From: Parvularcula sp. BBD 1991-13
GTDB lineage: Bacteria; Pseudomonadota; Alphaproteobacteria; Caulobacterales; Parvularculaceae
Reading direction: 5' to 3'
NCBI GenBank assembly: GCA_001657385.1
Contig: LYSZ01000005.1
Location: forward strand, 124,001 to 188,000
DNA: 64,000 bases
A program made the translations under genes and the position numbers. How positions within the stretch are numbered: the first letter of the stretch is position 1; the number at the start of each line of letters is the position of its first letter. The notes under the pieces were generated by a model, which worked only from the letters and a program-made list of their open reading frames with translations, searched no databases and was not told the DNA's origin. Of the stretch, positions 8,884 to 18,663 are shown piece by piece.

Positions 8884-8887
8884 GACA
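8870..8887. promoter_or_regulatory. PpsR/CrtJ operator of bchC, site 2
   Basis: TGTCAATTTACTATGACA is an exact TGT-N12-ACA palindrome, 8 bp after site 1, and covers the predicted -10 box of bchC. Confidence 0.82.
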
Positions 8888-8890
8888 CTT

Positions 8891-9907
8891 ATGGATGCTT
8901 TGCTAGACGCCCCCCTGTCTCCTTCGGATGCGCTTCCCACCGCCCGCGCGGACGCCGCCGCCGGGCTCTCGGCGCAAGCGGTTGTGTTCGAAGGCGATAA
9001 ACGGCTCGGCCTGCGGGAGCTGGAGCTGATAGAACCGCATGCGGATGATATTGTCGTCGACGTCGAATGGAGCGGCGTCAGCACCGGCACGGAAAGGCTG
9101 TTGTGGTCCGGCGACATGCCTCCCTTTCCAGGCATGGGCTATCCGTTGGTGCCCGGCTACGAGGCGATCGGCCGCGTCGCGCGCGCCGACGTCCGCCCGG
9201 CGCTGCTCGGTCGGCGCGTCTTCGTTCCCGGGTCTCATGGATTTAAAAACGCGAAGGGCCTTTTCGGCGCTTCCGCTGCGCGCGTGGTCGTCCCCGCCGA
9301 AAGGGCGACGGTGATTGACGACGGTCTCGGCGAGGGCGGCGTCCTGCTGGCGCTGGCGGCGACCGCCTATCATGCGATGGCCGGCGCCGACGCGCCGGAC
9401 CTGATCGTCGGGCATGGCGTGCTCGGCCGGCTGCTCGCGCGAATCGCCATCGCCGTCGGCGCGCAACCTCCCGTGGTCTGGGAGATCGACCCCGAACGGG
9501 CGGACGGCGACGGTTATGCGGTGATCGATCCGGAATGCGACGGGCGCTCGGATTACCGCTCGATTTACGATGTCAGCGGCGACGCCTCCATCATCGACAG
9601 GCTGGTCGCGCATATGGCGCGCGGCGGCGAAATCGTTCTGGCGGGCTTTTACACAACGCCGCTGTCTTTCACCTTTCCGCCGGCCTTCATGAAGGAGGCG
9701 CGGCTGCGCGTCGCTGCGGAATGGGCGCCGTCTGATCTGGAGCGCGTCCTGGCGCTGCTCGACGACGGCGCTTTGTCCTTCGACGGACTGATTACTCATC
9801 GTTGCGCGGCGCGCGACGCCCCGGAGGCGTACCGCACTGCGTTTGAAGACTCCGCTTGTCTCAAAATGGTTCTCGATTGGAGGGAAATGCATGACGGACG
9901 CCTATGA
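8891..9907 (+). CDS. bchC: Bacteriochlorophyllide a dehydrogenase BchC
   Basis: Oxidises the 3-hydroxyethyl group of bacteriochlorophyllide to the 3-acetyl group. The sequence is of the zinc-type medium-chain dehydrogenase family: GVSTGTERLLWSG, then YPLVPGYEAIGRV, then a nucleotide-binding half with VGHGVLGRL. ATG codons at 8867, 8882 and 8891 are all in frame; 8891 coincides with the predicted transcription start and is preferred (338 aa). Around 33 variable residues precede the conserved core. It overlaps bchX by 17 bp, starting the bchCXYZ-puf transcript. Confidence 0.92.
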   Translation: MDALLDAPLSPSDALPTARADAAAGLSAQAVVFEGDKRLGLRELELIEPHADDIVVDVEWSGVSTGTERLLWSGDMPPFPGMGYPLVPGYEAIGRVARADVRPALLGRRVFVPGSHGFKNAKGLFGASAARVVVPAERATVIDDGLGEGGVLLALAATAYHAMAGADAPDLIVGHGVLGRLLARIAIAVGAQPPVVWEIDPERADGDGYAVIDPECDGRSDYRSIYDVSGDASIIDRLVAHMARGGEIVLAGFYTTPLSFTFPPAFMKEARLRVAAEWAPSDLERVLALLDDGALSFDGLITHRCAARDAPEAYRTAFEDSACLKMVLDWREMHDGRL

Positions 9908-10919
9908 CGGGGAAGAATTCAACGGCCGCCCAGGCGGCGATCACGGCATGCGCGATGCGTTGCGCGCGGAGGCTGCTGTAGAGCCGGACGCGCCGTCGAC
10001 CGCCCCCCCGACCAAGGAAACGCAGATTATCGCGATCTACGGCAAGGGCGGCATCGGCAAGAGCTTCACTCTCGCCAATCTCAGCTACATGATGGCGCAG
10101 CAGGGCAAGAAGGTCCTGCTCATCGGCTGCGACCCCAAGAGCGACACCACCTCGCTTCTGTTTCAGGGGCGCGCCTGTCCGACCATCATCGAGACGTCCA
10201 GCCGCAAGAAAGAGGCCGGCGAGGAGGTCGAGATCGGCGACGTCTGCTTCAAGCGGGACGGCGTTTTCGCCATGGAGCTCGGCGGGCCGGAGGTGGGCCG
10301 CGGCTGTGGCGGCCGGGGCATCATTCACGGCTTCGAACTGCTTGAAAAACTCGGCTTCCATGACTGGGACTTCGATTATGTCCTGCTCGATTTCCTCGGC
10401 GACGTCGTGTGCGGCGGGTTCGGCCTGCCGATTGCGCGCGACATGTGCCAGAAGGTGATCGTCGTCGGCTCCAACGACCTGCAATCGCTATACGTCGCCA
10501 ACAATGTGTGCTCGGCGGTGGAGTATTTCCGCAAGCTGGGCGGCAATGTCGGCGTCGCGGGCATGGTCGTGAACAAGGACGACGGCACCGGCGAGGCGCA
10601 TAATTTCGCAAAGGCGGTCGGCATTCCAATTCTCTCGGCGATCCCGGCCGACGAGGACATCCGGCGCAAAAGCGCGAACTACCAGATTGTCGGCAAGCCG
10701 GACAGTCAGTGGGGGCCGCTTTTCGAGGCGCTTGGCGTAAATGTCGCCGAGGCGCCGCCGGTTCGGCCGACGCCGCTGTCCCATGACGATCTTCTTGGTC
10801 TTTTCAAGGCGGAGGAAACCGGCGCCGGGTTCGACCTTGAGCCGGCGACGCAGGCGGATATGTGCGGCAAAAACGCCGTTGAGAAGCCTTCCCTAGAGGT
10901 CATTTACGAGACGGTGTGA
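9891..10919 (+). CDS. bchX: Chlorophyllide a reductase iron protein BchX
   Basis: ATP-dependent reductase component of chlorophyllide a oxidoreductase, which turns chlorin into bacteriochlorin. This NifH-like protein has P-loop YGKGGIGKS (residues 50-58), the cluster-ligand cysteines in GPEVGRGCGGRG and [10 protein letters not shown], and is 342 aa long. The ATG at 9891 follows GGAGGG and lies within the end of bchC; an in-frame ATG at 9843 would only extend antisense-like bchC sequence. About 40 residues precede the Rossmann core. Confidence 0.95.
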   Translation: MTDAYDGEEFNGRPGGDHGMRDALRAEAAVEPDAPSTAPPTKETQIIAIYGKGGIGKSFTLANLSYMMAQQGKKVLLIGCDPKSDTTSLLFQGRACPTIIETSSRKKEAGEEVEIGDVCFKRDGVFAMELGGPEVGRGCGGRGIIHGFELLEKLGFHDWDFDYVLLDFLGDVVCGGFGLPIARDMCQKVIVVGSNDLQSLYVANNVCSAVEYFRKLGGNVGVAGMVVNKDDGTGEAHNFAKAVGIPILSAIPADEDIRRKSANYQIVGKPDSQWGPLFEALGVNVAEAPPVRPTPLSHDDLLGLFKAEETGAGFDLEPATQADMCGKNAVEKPSLEVIYETV

Positions 10920-10925
10920 GCGGCG

Positions 10926-12581
10926 ATGAGCAAGCAGGACGATATTCTGTTGGACCACGGCGTATCCGGAAACGATCACGTCGGCGAGGTCGTTTATGAC
11001 GACGCCGGGGCTGCTCCGGTCACGCTCGGCGAGGTTGCCGGCGGCGACGCGGCGCAAAGGCCGGCGACTGAAGAGCATGCGACTGAGGGATCCGGCGACG
11101 GCATGGGCTGTCACGCCGGGGCGGACGAAATGCGCCGCGCCGCGGAAAAGGCCGGAAAAAGCGAGATCCTTGCGCAATACGCCAAGGACTATCCGCAAGG
11201 GCCGCACGACCAGCCGCAGAGCATGTGTCCCGCTTTCGGGTCCCTGCGGGTGGGGCTGCGCATGAAGCGCACGGCGACCATCCTGTCCGGCTCCGCCTGC
11301 TGCGTATACGGATTGACCTTCACGTCGCATTTTTACGGCGCCAAGCGCAGCGTCGGCTACGTGCCGTTCAACTCCGAAACCCTGGTCACCGGCAAGCTGT
11401 TCGAGGACATCAAGGAGGCGGTTGAAAAAACCGCCGACCCCGACAAGTACGACGCGATCGTCGTCACCAATCTGTGCGTGCCGACGGCGTCCGGCGTTCC
11501 CTTGCGCCTGTTGCCGAAAGAAATCAACGGGGTGCGGATTATCGGCATCGACGTGCCGGGCTTCGGCGTGCCGACTCATGCGGAAGCCAAGGATATTCTC
11601 GCCGGGGCGATGCTCAACTACGCCCGGCGCGAAGCCGAGGAAGGGCCGGTGCAGCGCGCGGCGAGCGACCGCGCCGATTTGCCCAAGGTCACGATGCTCG
11701 GGGAAATGTTTCCCGCCGATCCGATCGGCATCGGACAGATGCTGGCGCCGATGGGCCTTGCCGCCGGCCCGGTCGCGCCGACCCGCGAATGGCGCGAACT
11801 GTACGCCGCCCTCGACGGCGCCGTCGTCGCCGCGATACATCCGTTCTACACCGCGTCCATACGCGAATTCGAGGCGGCGGGGCGCCCCGTCGTCGGCTCC
11901 GCGCCGGTGGGGCGCGACGGAACCGCCGCCTGGCTGGAGGCGATCGGAGAGGCCTGCGGCGTCGCCCGCGCGCAAATCGACGCCGCTAAGAACGCCAGCC
12001 TCGGCGCCATCGCCGGCGCCCTCGGCGCCTGTCCGGTCAAGGGCCGGATCACCTTGTCCGGCTATGAAGGCTCGGAGCTTCTGGTTGCCCGACTGCTCAT
12101 CGAAAGCGGCGCCGACGTGCGGTATGTCGGCACGGCCTGTCCGCGTACGAAGTGGTCGGACGGCGATCGTGAATGGCTGGAGGCCCATGGCGCGCAGGTG
12201 CAGTATCGCGCCTCCCTTGAACAGGACGTCGCGGCGATGGAAGAGTTCCAGCCCGATCTCGCCATCGGTACGACGCCGGTTGTGCAGAAGGCGAAGGAAA
12301 AAGCGACGCCCGCGCTCTATTTCACCAACCTCATTTCGGCGCGCCCGCTGATGGGCCCCGCCGGCGCCGGCTCCCTCGCGCAAGTGGTCAACGCCGCGAT
12401 CAAGTCGAAATCGCGTTTTGACGAGATGCGCGCCTTCTTTGAAGGCGTCGGCGAGGGCGACAAGGCCGGCGTGTGGGAAGACACGCCCGACATCCACGGC
12501 GATTTTCGCCGCAAGCAGCGGCGCAAGCTGGAGATCAAGGCCAAACGCGAAGCCAGCCTGGAGGAGCCTGTCGGATGCTAG
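10926..12581 (+). CDS. bchY: Chlorophyllide a reductase subunit BchY
   Basis: One half of the catalytic NifDK-like heterotetramer of chlorophyllide a reductase. Conserved cysteines for the shared 4Fe-4S cluster are seen in [25 protein letters not shown] and [12 protein letters not shown]. At 551 aa it is longer than most BchY proteins because of an acidic, low-complexity N-terminal leader of about 70 residues. It lies 6 bp after bchX and overlaps bchZ by 7 bp. Confidence 0.94.
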   Translation: MSKQDDILLDHGVSGNDHVGEVVYDDAGAAPVTLGEVAGGDAAQRPATEEHATEGSGDGMGCHAGADEMRRAAEKAGKSEILAQYAKDYPQGPHDQPQSMCPAFGSLRVGLRMKRTATILSGSACCVYGLTFTSHFYGAKRSVGYVPFNSETLVTGKLFEDIKEAVEKTADPDKYDAIVVTNLCVPTASGVPLRLLPKEINGVRIIGIDVPGFGVPTHAEAKDILAGAMLNYARREAEEGPVQRAASDRADLPKVTMLGEMFPADPIGIGQMLAPMGLAAGPVAPTREWRELYAALDGAVVAAIHPFYTASIREFEAAGRPVVGSAPVGRDGTAAWLEAIGEACGVARAQIDAAKNASLGAIAGALGACPVKGRITLSGYEGSELLVARLLIESGADVRYVGTACPRTKWSDGDREWLEAHGAQVQYRASLEQDVAAMEEFQPDLAIGTTPVVQKAKEKATPALYFTNLISARPLMGPAGAGSLAQVVNAAIKSKSRFDEMRAFFEGVGEGDKAGVWEDTPDIHGDFRRKQRRKLEIKAKREASLEEPVGC

Positions 12582-14032
12582 TCCAGGATCATGACCGCGC
12601 TGGCGGCTATTGGGGTTCTGTATACGTCTTTACGGCGGTCAAGGGGCTTCAGGTGGTGATTGACGGGCCGGTCGGGTGCGAAAACCTGCCAGTGACGTCA
12701 GTTCTTCATTATACGGACGCCCTGCCGCCGCATGAATTGCCGATCGTGGTGACCGGGCTCGCCGAGGAAGAGTTGGGCCAGCACGGCACGGAAAACGCCA
12801 TGAAGCGGGCGCGGGGCGTTCTCGACCCCGAGCTGCCGGCGGTGGTGGTCACCGGGTCGATCGCGGAGATGATCGGCGGCGGCGTAACGCCCGAGGGCGC
12901 CAATATTCAGCGTTTCCTGCCGCGCACTATCGATGAGGATCAGTGGCAAAGCGCCGACCGCGCGCTGTTGTGGCTCTGGACCGAATACGGACAAACCAAG
13001 GGCCGCGACCCGCGGCCGCGTAAGCGCGCGCCTGGCGAAAAGCCGAGGGTGAATATCATCGGCCCGTCCTATGGCATGTTCAACATGCCGTCCGACCTTG
13101 CGGAGATCCGCCGCCTGGTCGAGGGCCTCGGGGCGGAGGTCAACATGGCTTTCCCGCTCGGCGCCCATATCGAGGATACGCGGCGGTTGATCGACGCCGA
13201 CGTCAATATCTGCATGTATCGCGAGTTCGGCCGCGCCCTGTGCGAGGCGCTCGGAAAACCGTACCTACAGGCGCCGGTCGGCCTGCATTCGACAACGCGG
13301 TTCCTCGAAACCCTGGGCGAACTTCTCGATCTCGATCCTGCGCCGTTCATCGAAAAGGAAAAGCACACGACCATTAAACCCTTGTGGGATTTGTGGCGGT
13401 CCGTGACGCAGGATTTCTTCGGCACGGCCAATGTCGGCATTGTCGCCAACGAAACCTATGCGCGTGGGCTGAGCAATTTCTTCGAGAACGATCTGGGCCT
13501 TCCCTGCGCGTTTACGTTCGCCCGTACTGCGGGCCGAAAACCCGATAACGATGCGGTGCGCGAGGCGATAGACGCACACAAACCGTTTATTGTTTTCGGC
13601 AGTTTTAACGAGCGCATGTATCTTCAGGAAAGCGGGGCGCGGTCGGTTTACATTCCCGCGTCTTTTCCGGGCGCGGTGATCCGTCGCCATACGGGTACGC
13701 CGTTTATGGGATACGCCGGCGCGACCTACATCGTACAGGAATTCTGCAACGGCCTTTTCGATGCGCTGTTCCACATCCTGCCGCTCGGCGCGGACATGGA
13801 CAAGGCCGACGCGACGCCGGCGCGCCTGCACAAGCCTTTGCCCTGGCGCGAGGACGCCAGCCGCGCGCTGGACGAAATTGTCGAAACCTATCCCGTGCTG
13901 ACGCGCATATCCGCGGCGAAAAAGCTCCGCGACTATGCGGAAAGCGAAGCTCGGCGCTGCGGCGAGGATGAGGTGACGGGGCCGCATGTCGAGGCGTGCC
14001 GCGACGCCGTCATGAAAGACAGGGCGGCGTGA
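12575..14032 (+). CDS. bchZ: Chlorophyllide a reductase subunit BchZ
   Basis: Second NifDK-like subunit, partner of BchY. Typical segments are [29 protein letters not shown] near the N terminus (cluster-ligand Cys) and [21 protein letters not shown]. The ATG at 12575 overlaps the bchY stop (ATGCTAG) and gives 485 aa, the normal length; the frame is open to 12473 but that belongs to bchY. It continues into pufQ after 63 bp. Confidence 0.94.
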   Translation: MLVQDHDRAGGYWGSVYVFTAVKGLQVVIDGPVGCENLPVTSVLHYTDALPPHELPIVVTGLAEEELGQHGTENAMKRARGVLDPELPAVVVTGSIAEMIGGGVTPEGANIQRFLPRTIDEDQWQSADRALLWLWTEYGQTKGRDPRPRKRAPGEKPRVNIIGPSYGMFNMPSDLAEIRRLVEGLGAEVNMAFPLGAHIEDTRRLIDADVNICMYREFGRALCEALGKPYLQAPVGLHSTTRFLETLGELLDLDPAPFIEKEKHTTIKPLWDLWRSVTQDFFGTANVGIVANETYARGLSNFFENDLGLPCAFTFARTAGRKPDNDAVREAIDAHKPFIVFGSFNERMYLQESGARSVYIPASFPGAVIRRHTGTPFMGYAGATYIVQEFCNGLFDALFHILPLGADMDKADATPARLHKPLPWREDASRALDEIVETYPVLTRISAAKKLRDYAESEARRCGEDEVTGPHVEACRDAVMKDRAA

Positions 14033-14095
14033 CCGTGTTTGAACAGCGTATCTTAAACAGTGATGTAGGCGTTTCATATTAGAGAGGCATGACTG

Positions 14096-14323
14096 ATGGC
14101 GGTAACCACAATAACGAACGATCACGATCACCGAAGCAATGAAAGAGCGGAGTACAGAATTTATTTCGCCATTGCTTACCCGATCTTTTTGATGGCGGTC
14201 GTCATCGGCCGTCTCGCACCGGGCCGCCGCCGAAAGGTTTCTTACGGCGCGAAGGCGTCGGTTTTTCGGGAAACGTCGGACACGGTTTATAGCGCGCTGC
14301 CATGGGTTTTCTCGGGGCGTTGA
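14096..14323 (+). CDS. pufQ: PufQ, puf-operon assembly/pigment protein
   Basis: A 75-aa protein with one transmembrane segment (about residues 24-40, [18 protein letters not shown]) and a basic cytosolic flank, at the position of pufQ between bchZ and pufB. In Rhodobacter, PufQ is needed for normal bacteriochlorophyll synthesis and complex assembly; the mechanism is unresolved. Weak AGAGG ribosome site. Identification rests on size, topology and position more than on a strong motif. Confidence 0.85.
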   Translation: MAVTTITNDHDHRSNERAEYRIYFAIAYPIFLMAVVIGRLAPGRRRKVSYGAKASVFRETSDTVYSALPWVFSGR

Positions 14324-14332
14324 CGCTGTTTT

Positions 14333-14350
14333 CGCGCGGCGCGCCGCGCG
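14333..14350. other. GC-only palindrome in the pufQ-pufB spacer
   Basis: CGCGCGGCGCGCCGCGCG is a perfect 18-bp palindrome in the 127-bp spacer between pufQ and pufB. In RNA it would fold into a very stable stem just 5' of pufBA. A second weaker stem (GGCGGCG with GCGCCGTC) follows near 14362-14380. Such structures at the 5' end of the pufBA segment are the kind known to mark processing or stability boundaries of puf mRNA. Confidence 0.6.
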
Positions 14351-14450
14351 GGCAAGAGCTTGGCGGCGTTTTGGCGCCGTCAGAAGACCCGGGTCGCAGG
14401 GGTTAAATGCGGCGAAGACCAGTGGTCGCAAAAACAAAGGAGGTAGACCT

Positions 14451-14693
14451 ATGGCTAGTGATACGCCTGCGCGGTCTGAGTCGTTGTCGGGATTGACGCC
14501 GGCTGAGGCCCAGCAGTTTCATAAGCTCTTTATACAAAGCTTCTTGCTTTTCACGGCTGTCGCCGTGTTCGCCCATTTTTTGGTAGCGATTCTTTGGCGT
14601 TGGCCGTGGTTCCCGAATGAAGACGGAACCTATGGCTCTCTCGTCGAGGGCGTCAGCTATGCGGCGCTTCAGTTCAGCCAGTTCTTAGGATAG
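14451..14693 (+). CDS. pufB: Light-harvesting LH1 beta polypeptide PufB, with long C-terminal tail
   Basis: Inner-antenna beta chain that binds bacteriochlorophyll a around the reaction centre. The core [23 protein letters not shown] is typical, with His42 as the bacteriochlorophyll ligand and His24 also conserved. A strong AGGAGGT site precedes the ATG. The protein has 80 residues; most LH1 beta chains end shortly after the equivalent of WPWF (residues 51-54), at about 47-60 aa. The extra 26 residues (positions 55-80) include a mildly amphipathic helix. They may be cleaved or retained. Confidence 0.95.
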   Translation: MASDTPARSESLSGLTPAEAQQFHKLFIQSFLLFTAVAVFAHFLVAILWRWPWFPNEDGTYGSLVEGVSYAALQFSQFLG

Positions 14694-14706
14694 GAGACGG
14701 AACGTC

Positions 14707-14898
14707 ATGTGGAGAATATGGCTTCTCTTTGATCCGAGACGGGCGCTGATAGCACTGTTTATCTTCCTGCTCGGTTTTGCGCTCTTCATGCATTTCATTA
14801 TGCTGAGCACGGATCGCTTTAACTTCCTTGGCGGTTCGTCTGCGGACACCGCTTCCCTTTCGGCGCCGGTTTCAACTGAAATCCACCGGATGGTTTGA
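14707..14898 (+). CDS. pufA: Light-harvesting LH1 alpha polypeptide PufA
   Basis: Outer antenna partner of PufB. The 63-aa chain starts with the standard MWRIWLLFDPRRAL membrane-entry sequence, has His29 in FALFMHF as the bacteriochlorophyll ligand, and continues LSTDRFNF. A polar tail of about 20 residues follows. It lies 13 bp after pufB. Confidence 0.96.
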   Translation: MWRIWLLFDPRRALIALFIFLLGFALFMHFIMLSTDRFNFLGGSSADTASLSAPVSTEIHRMV

Positions 14899-14907
14899 CA
14901 CGAAACG

Positions 14908-14945
14908 GCGTTCGAACCCCCTCTGAAGGCGCGGGGTTCGAACGC
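14908..14945 (+). other. pufA-pufL intercistronic mRNA hairpin
   Basis: GCGTTCGAACCCC (14908-14920) and GGGGTTCGAACGC (14933-14945) are perfect 13-bp inverted arms around a 12-nt loop, right after the pufA stop. In Rhodobacter a hairpin at this place protects the pufBA segment from 3' decay and gives the excess of LH1 over reaction centre. No T tract follows, so it is a stability element, not a terminator. Confidence 0.85.
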
Positions 14946-15063
14946 TCCACATCCCGCGCCCTGAACGCCGCTTCCGCAAAAGAGGCTGCGGCGCGAGGGC
15001 AAGTGAATTCATGCGCGTCGCAGCGTTAAGACCGCAACCGTCAAGACGAAAAAGGATGATCCC

Positions 15064-15888
15064 ATGGCGTTGCTAAGCTTTGAGAGAAAGTACCGCGTAC
15101 AGGGGGGGACCCTGATCGGCGGGGATCTTTTCGATTTCTGGGTGGGGCCTTTTTATGTCGGATTTTTCGGCGTCACCTCGGCGTTTTTCGCCGTCCTCGG
15201 AACGGCGTTTATCTTTTACGGCGCCGCGATCGGCGATACCTGGAACCCCTGGCTGATCAGCATTGACCCGCCCGACCTCAGTTACGGGCTGAGCCTCGCG
15301 CCGATGACCGAAGGCGGGCTGTGGCAGATCATCACGATTTGCGCTCACGGCGCGTTTATCTCCTGGGCGCTTAGAGAGGTGGAAATCTGCCGCAAGCTCG
15401 GTATCGGCTATCATGTGCCGATCGCGTTCAGTTTCGCCATCCTCGCCTATTCAACGCTGGTAGTGTTTCGCCCGCTGTTGATGGGCGCCTGGGGACACGG
15501 CTTCCCCTACGGCATTATGAGTCACCTCGACTGGGTTTCGAATATCGGTTATCAGTACGGAAATTTTCATTATAACCCGGCGCATATGGTCGCCATCACC
15601 TTCTTCTTCACGACGACCTTCGCCCTGGCGCTGCATGGCGGCGCGATCCTGTCGGCGGTCAATCCCGGTCGCGGCGAAAAGGTCAAGGATCCTGAACATG
15701 AAAACGCGTTTTTCAGGGATTTGATGGGCTATTCCATCGGCCCTCTCGGCATTCATCGCCTAGGGCTGTTCCTCGCGCTCAACGCCGGCCTGTGGAGTGC
15801 GATCTGCATCATCATCTCTGGCCCGCTTTACGAAGGTTCGTGGATCGAGTGGTGGGACGGTTGGAAGAACCTCCCGATTTGGAATTAA
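15064..15888 (+). CDS. pufL: Photosynthetic reaction centre L subunit PufL
   Basis: Membrane core subunit of the type-II (quinone) reaction centre. It begins [15 protein letters not shown] and has five transmembrane segments. [23 protein letters not shown] holds the special-pair and accessory pigment histidines, and [18 protein letters not shown] holds the iron-ligand and Qb-site residues. The length of 274 aa is standard. First gene after the intercistronic hairpin, followed by pufM after 28 bp. Confidence 0.97.
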   Translation: MALLSFERKYRVQGGTLIGGDLFDFWVGPFYVGFFGVTSAFFAVLGTAFIFYGAAIGDTWNPWLISIDPPDLSYGLSLAPMTEGGLWQIITICAHGAFISWALREVEICRKLGIGYHVPIAFSFAILAYSTLVVFRPLLMGAWGHGFPYGIMSHLDWVSNIGYQYGNFHYNPAHMVAITFFFTTTFALALHGGAILSAVNPGRGEKVKDPEHENAFFRDLMGYSIGPLGIHRLGLFLALNAGLWSAICIIISGPLYEGSWIEWWDGWKNLPIWN

Positions 15889-15916
15889 CGGTTGAACATG
15901 AAAAGGATGTGGACCA

Positions 15917-16840
15917 ATGGCTGATTATCAGAACATCCTGACCCAGGTGCAGGTGCGCGGTCATTACGACGCAGGCGTTGCATTGCCGGCCGGCGACGAG
16001 CCCCGCGAAAAGACCGGCGGTTTCAGTTACCTGCTCGGCAAGCTTGGCGATGCGCAGATCGGGCCGATCTACCTTGGCTGGACAGGGCTCGCCTCGATTT
16101 TCTGCGGCATCGTCGCGATTGAGATCATCGGGTTGAATATGTGGGCCAGCGTTGGCTGGGATCCCATCAAGTTTATCGGCCTGCTGCCTTGGCTGTCGCT
16201 GGACGCGCCGCTGCCGGAGCACGGGCTCAGCATTTTTCCGCCCCTTGACGAAGGCGGATGGTGGCTCATGGCCGGGTTCTTCCTGACTGCGTCCATCATT
16301 TTATGGTGGATACGGACCTATCGCCGGGCGCGTCAGCTCGGCATGGGAACGCATGTCGCCTGGGCCTTCGCCGCCGCCATCTGGCTTTATTTGGTGGTCG
16401 GCTTTATTCGCCCGGTCTTCATGGGCAGCTGGAGCGAGGCGGTGCCCTTCGGGATCTTCAGTCACCTCGACTGGACGAATAATTTCTCGCTCATCTACGG
16501 CAATCTTTTCTATAACCCGTTCCATATGCTGTCGATCGTATTCCTCTACGGATCGGTGCTTCTGTTCGCGATGCACGCCGCGACCATCCTTGCGGTGGGC
16601 CGTTACGGCGGCGATCGGGAAGTGGAGCAGATCGTTGACCGCGGCACCGCGTCGGAACGGGCCGCCTTGTTCTGGCGCTGGACCATGGGCTTTAACGCTT
16701 CCATGGAGTCCATTCACCGTTGGGCCTGGTGGTTCGCGATCCTCTGTCCACTGACAGGCGGCATCGGCATCCTGCTCACGGGAACGGTCGTCGACAACTG
16801 GTTCCTGTGGGGCGCTGAAAACGGCTTTGCACGGTTCTGA
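15917..16840 (+). CDS. pufM: Photosynthetic reaction centre M subunit PufM
   Basis: Partner of PufL in the reaction-centre core. It starts [15 protein letters not shown] and carries [23 protein letters not shown], the M-side counterpart of the pigment-ligand region, and [16 protein letters not shown] with iron-ligand histidine. The 307-aa length is normal, with no C-terminal extension. No pufC (tetraheme cytochrome) or pufX follows; a terminator comes within 60 bp. Confidence 0.97.
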   Translation: MADYQNILTQVQVRGHYDAGVALPAGDEPREKTGGFSYLLGKLGDAQIGPIYLGWTGLASIFCGIVAIEIIGLNMWASVGWDPIKFIGLLPWLSLDAPLPEHGLSIFPPLDEGGWWLMAGFFLTASIILWWIRTYRRARQLGMGTHVAWAFAAAIWLYLVVGFIRPVFMGSWSEAVPFGIFSHLDWTNNFSLIYGNLFYNPFHMLSIVFLYGSVLLFAMHAATILAVGRYGGDREVEQIVDRGTASERAALFWRWTMGFNASMESIHRWAWWFAILCPLTGGIGILLTGTVVDNWFLWGAENGFARF

Positions 16841-16897
16841 CCTTTTCGAACAGCTGCGCAAGGCAAGGGATTTCTTTCTACCTGTACGCATGGACTT

Positions 16898-16930
16898 GCC
16901 GCTCCGGCTTTTCGCTGGAGCGGCTTTTTT
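16898..16930 (+). terminator. Intrinsic terminator after pufM
   Basis: GCCGCTCCGGC (16898-16908), loop TTTTC, and GCTGGAGCGGC (16914-16924) pair with a single G-G/A-type mismatch, directly followed by six T residues. It ends the bchC-puf transcript. Confidence 0.9.
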
Positions 16931-17448
16931 ATGTTAGGAACAACTCTTGCCGGCAACGGGGAGCTATTCGTGTGTGCGCTGTATGACGAGAATTGCTCTC
17001 GGGGCCTTCCTTTTTCGGCTTGAGACTTGTGTCAAGGGCCCTGGGTCGCTCTGGACATGCTTCGTTAGCTGACAGCCTGATCTCACAGGGCGTGGAGAGG
17101 TCGCGCGATAGGGGGCGTGGCATCAGCTTGCGACTGGCTAAGGGAGGTTTTCGGATTATAATTCCCGACATCAAAAAGGGAAATGTCAAGACGGCTATCG
17201 CGTCGCGCGCAGTCCCCTGTAGGGCTTAGTTTACCAGTTGGATATTGCACCACGGGCTGTTTAAAAAAGCCCGGCGCCTGCGGTACGTAAAGGCGCTAGC
17301 GCATCCGGATAGCGGAGCATGGAACGACAAAGGCGGCGGATGCTATGCCCGTTCGTCTGTCTGTATCGATAGACATTAAAATCTATCTTTATACAGTTTA
17401 TTTCACAAAATTATGTTCAGCCAAGTATTCTGTCTCATGTAATCCGTC
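16931..17448. other. Convergent gap between puf operon and hemA, no gene recognised
   Basis: These 518 bp separate the puf terminator from the 3' end of hemA. Short frames on both strands (for example 16993-17229) have no ribosome site or recognisable family and are not called. Seen in it: a small hairpin (CGGGCT/AGCCCG, 17253-17273), an AT-rich segment near 17375-17430, and a PpsR-like dyad at 17358-17375. No intrinsic terminator for hemA was obvious. Confidence 0.6.
17358..17375. promoter_or_regulatory. PpsR-like dyad in a convergent gap (uncertain)
   Basis: TGTCTGTATCGATAGACA fits TGT-N12-ACA, with an inner palindrome. It lies downstream of both neighbouring transcripts and has no evident promoter beside it, so it may be a chance palindrome or serve an unrecognised transcript. 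Confidence 0.3.
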
Positions 17449-18663
17449 TTACGCCACCTGCCGGGCTAGCGCGCATTGCGACCATATCTCCGACAACGCA
17501 TGCACCAGCCTGTCGATGTCCTCCATGCTGTGCACGGGAGAGGGGGTGATCCGGAGGCGTTCCGTTCCTTTCGGGACGGTCGGGTAATTGATGGGCTGCA
17601 CGTAAATGCCGTGTACGGTCATCAGCCAGTCGCTGATCCATTTGCATTTTACCGGGTCGCCGACCATCACCGGTACGATATGGCTCGGATTGTCGAGGGT
17701 TGGGATCCCGATCTCGGCGAGGCGGCTGCGGACTTCGGCCACGCGCTCGCGTTGTTGCAGACGTTCCGCGTCGCTTTCCTTTAGATGCTTGATGCTGGCG
17801 AGCGCGCCGGCGGCGACGGCCGGGGGCAGCGCGGTCGTGAAGATGAAGCCCGAGGCGAAACTGCGGATGAAGTCGCAGAGCGCCGTCGACGCCGCAATGT
17901 AACCGCCAAGAACGCCGAAGGCCTTGCCCAGCGTGCCCTCGATGACGGTGAGGCGGTCCATGAGTCCTTCGCGTTCGGCGACGCCGCCGCCGCGCGGCCC
18001 GTAAAGGCCGACCGCGTGCACCTCGTCCAGATAGGTCATGGCGTTGTAGCGCTCGGCGAGGTCGCAGAACTCGGCGATGGGGGCGATGTCGCCATCCATG
18101 GAGTACACGGATTCGAATGCGATCAGTTTCGGCGCCTCAGGGTCGAGATCGCGCAGGCGTCGCTCGAGGTCGGCTGGATCGTTGTGCTTGAAGATATGTT
18201 TTTCGCATCGGCTGTGGCGAATCCCCTCGATCATCGAGGCGTGGTTCAACTCGTCCGACAGGGTGATGCAGCCGGGAATGCGCGCGCCGAGCGTGCCCAG
18301 CGCGGTCCAGTTCGAGACGTATCCGGAGGTAAACAGAAGCGCCGCTTCCTTGCCGTGGAGGTCCGCCAATTCCTCTTCGAGCAGCACGTGGTAATGGTTG
18401 GTGCCCGAAATATTGCGCGTGCCGCCCGCGCCGGCGCCGCAGCGTTCGATCGCTTCATGCATCGCTGTTGTCACTTTCGGATGCTGGCCCATGCCGAGAT
18501 AATCGTTCGAGCACCACACCGTCACTTCGCCGGGACCCTCTGCGCCATGGAACGAAGCTCGGGGAAACGCGCCCGCCCGCCGTTCGATATCGGCGAAGAC
18601 GCGGTAATTGCCCTCGTCTTTCAAGGCTTCCAGTCGATGTTGAAAAAACGATTCGTAGTTCAT
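17449..18663 (-). CDS. hemA: 5-aminolevulinate synthase HemA
   Basis: PLP enzyme that condenses glycine and succinyl-CoA to 5-aminolevulinate, the first tetrapyrrole precursor (C4 pathway of Alphaproteobacteria). The 404-aa chain has the fold-type I motifs [17 protein letters not shown] and EGTLGKAFG, with Lys247 as the PLP lysine. It overlaps puhE by ATGA and is the last gene of the leftward bchF superoperon, so pigment-precursor supply is tied to pigment and reaction-centre expression. A second, housekeeping copy may exist elsewhere. Confidence 0.96.
   Translation of the reverse strand: MNYESFFQHRLEALKDEGNYRVFADIERRAGAFPRASFHGAEGPGEVTVWCSNDYLGMGQHPKVTTAMHEAIERCGAGAGGTRNISGTNHYHVLLEEELADLHGKEAALLFTSGYVSNWTALGTLGARIPGCITLSDELNHASMIEGIRHSRCEKHIFKHNDPADLERRLRDLDPEAPKLIAFESVYSMDGDIAPIAEFCDLAERYNAMTYLDEVHAVGLYGPRGGGVAEREGLMDRLTVIEGTLGKAFGVLGGYIAASTALCDFIRSFASGFIFTTALPPAVAAGALASIKHLKESDAERLQQRERVAEVRSRLAEIGIPTLDNPSHIVPVMVGDPVKCKWISDWLMTVHGIYVQPINYPTVPKGTERLRITPSPVHSMEDIDRLVHALSEIWSQCALARQVA

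Noticed and set aside
16993-17229. 78-aa frame in the puf-hemA gap, and an opposing one at 16929-17189
   Set aside because: No ribosome site, no family, and both frames are open at once, as expected by chance in GC-rich DNA.
17253-17273. Hairpin CGGGCT/AGCCCG as a hemA terminator
   Set aside because: The T-rich part is in the loop and not after the stem, and it lies about 180 bp beyond the hemA stop.
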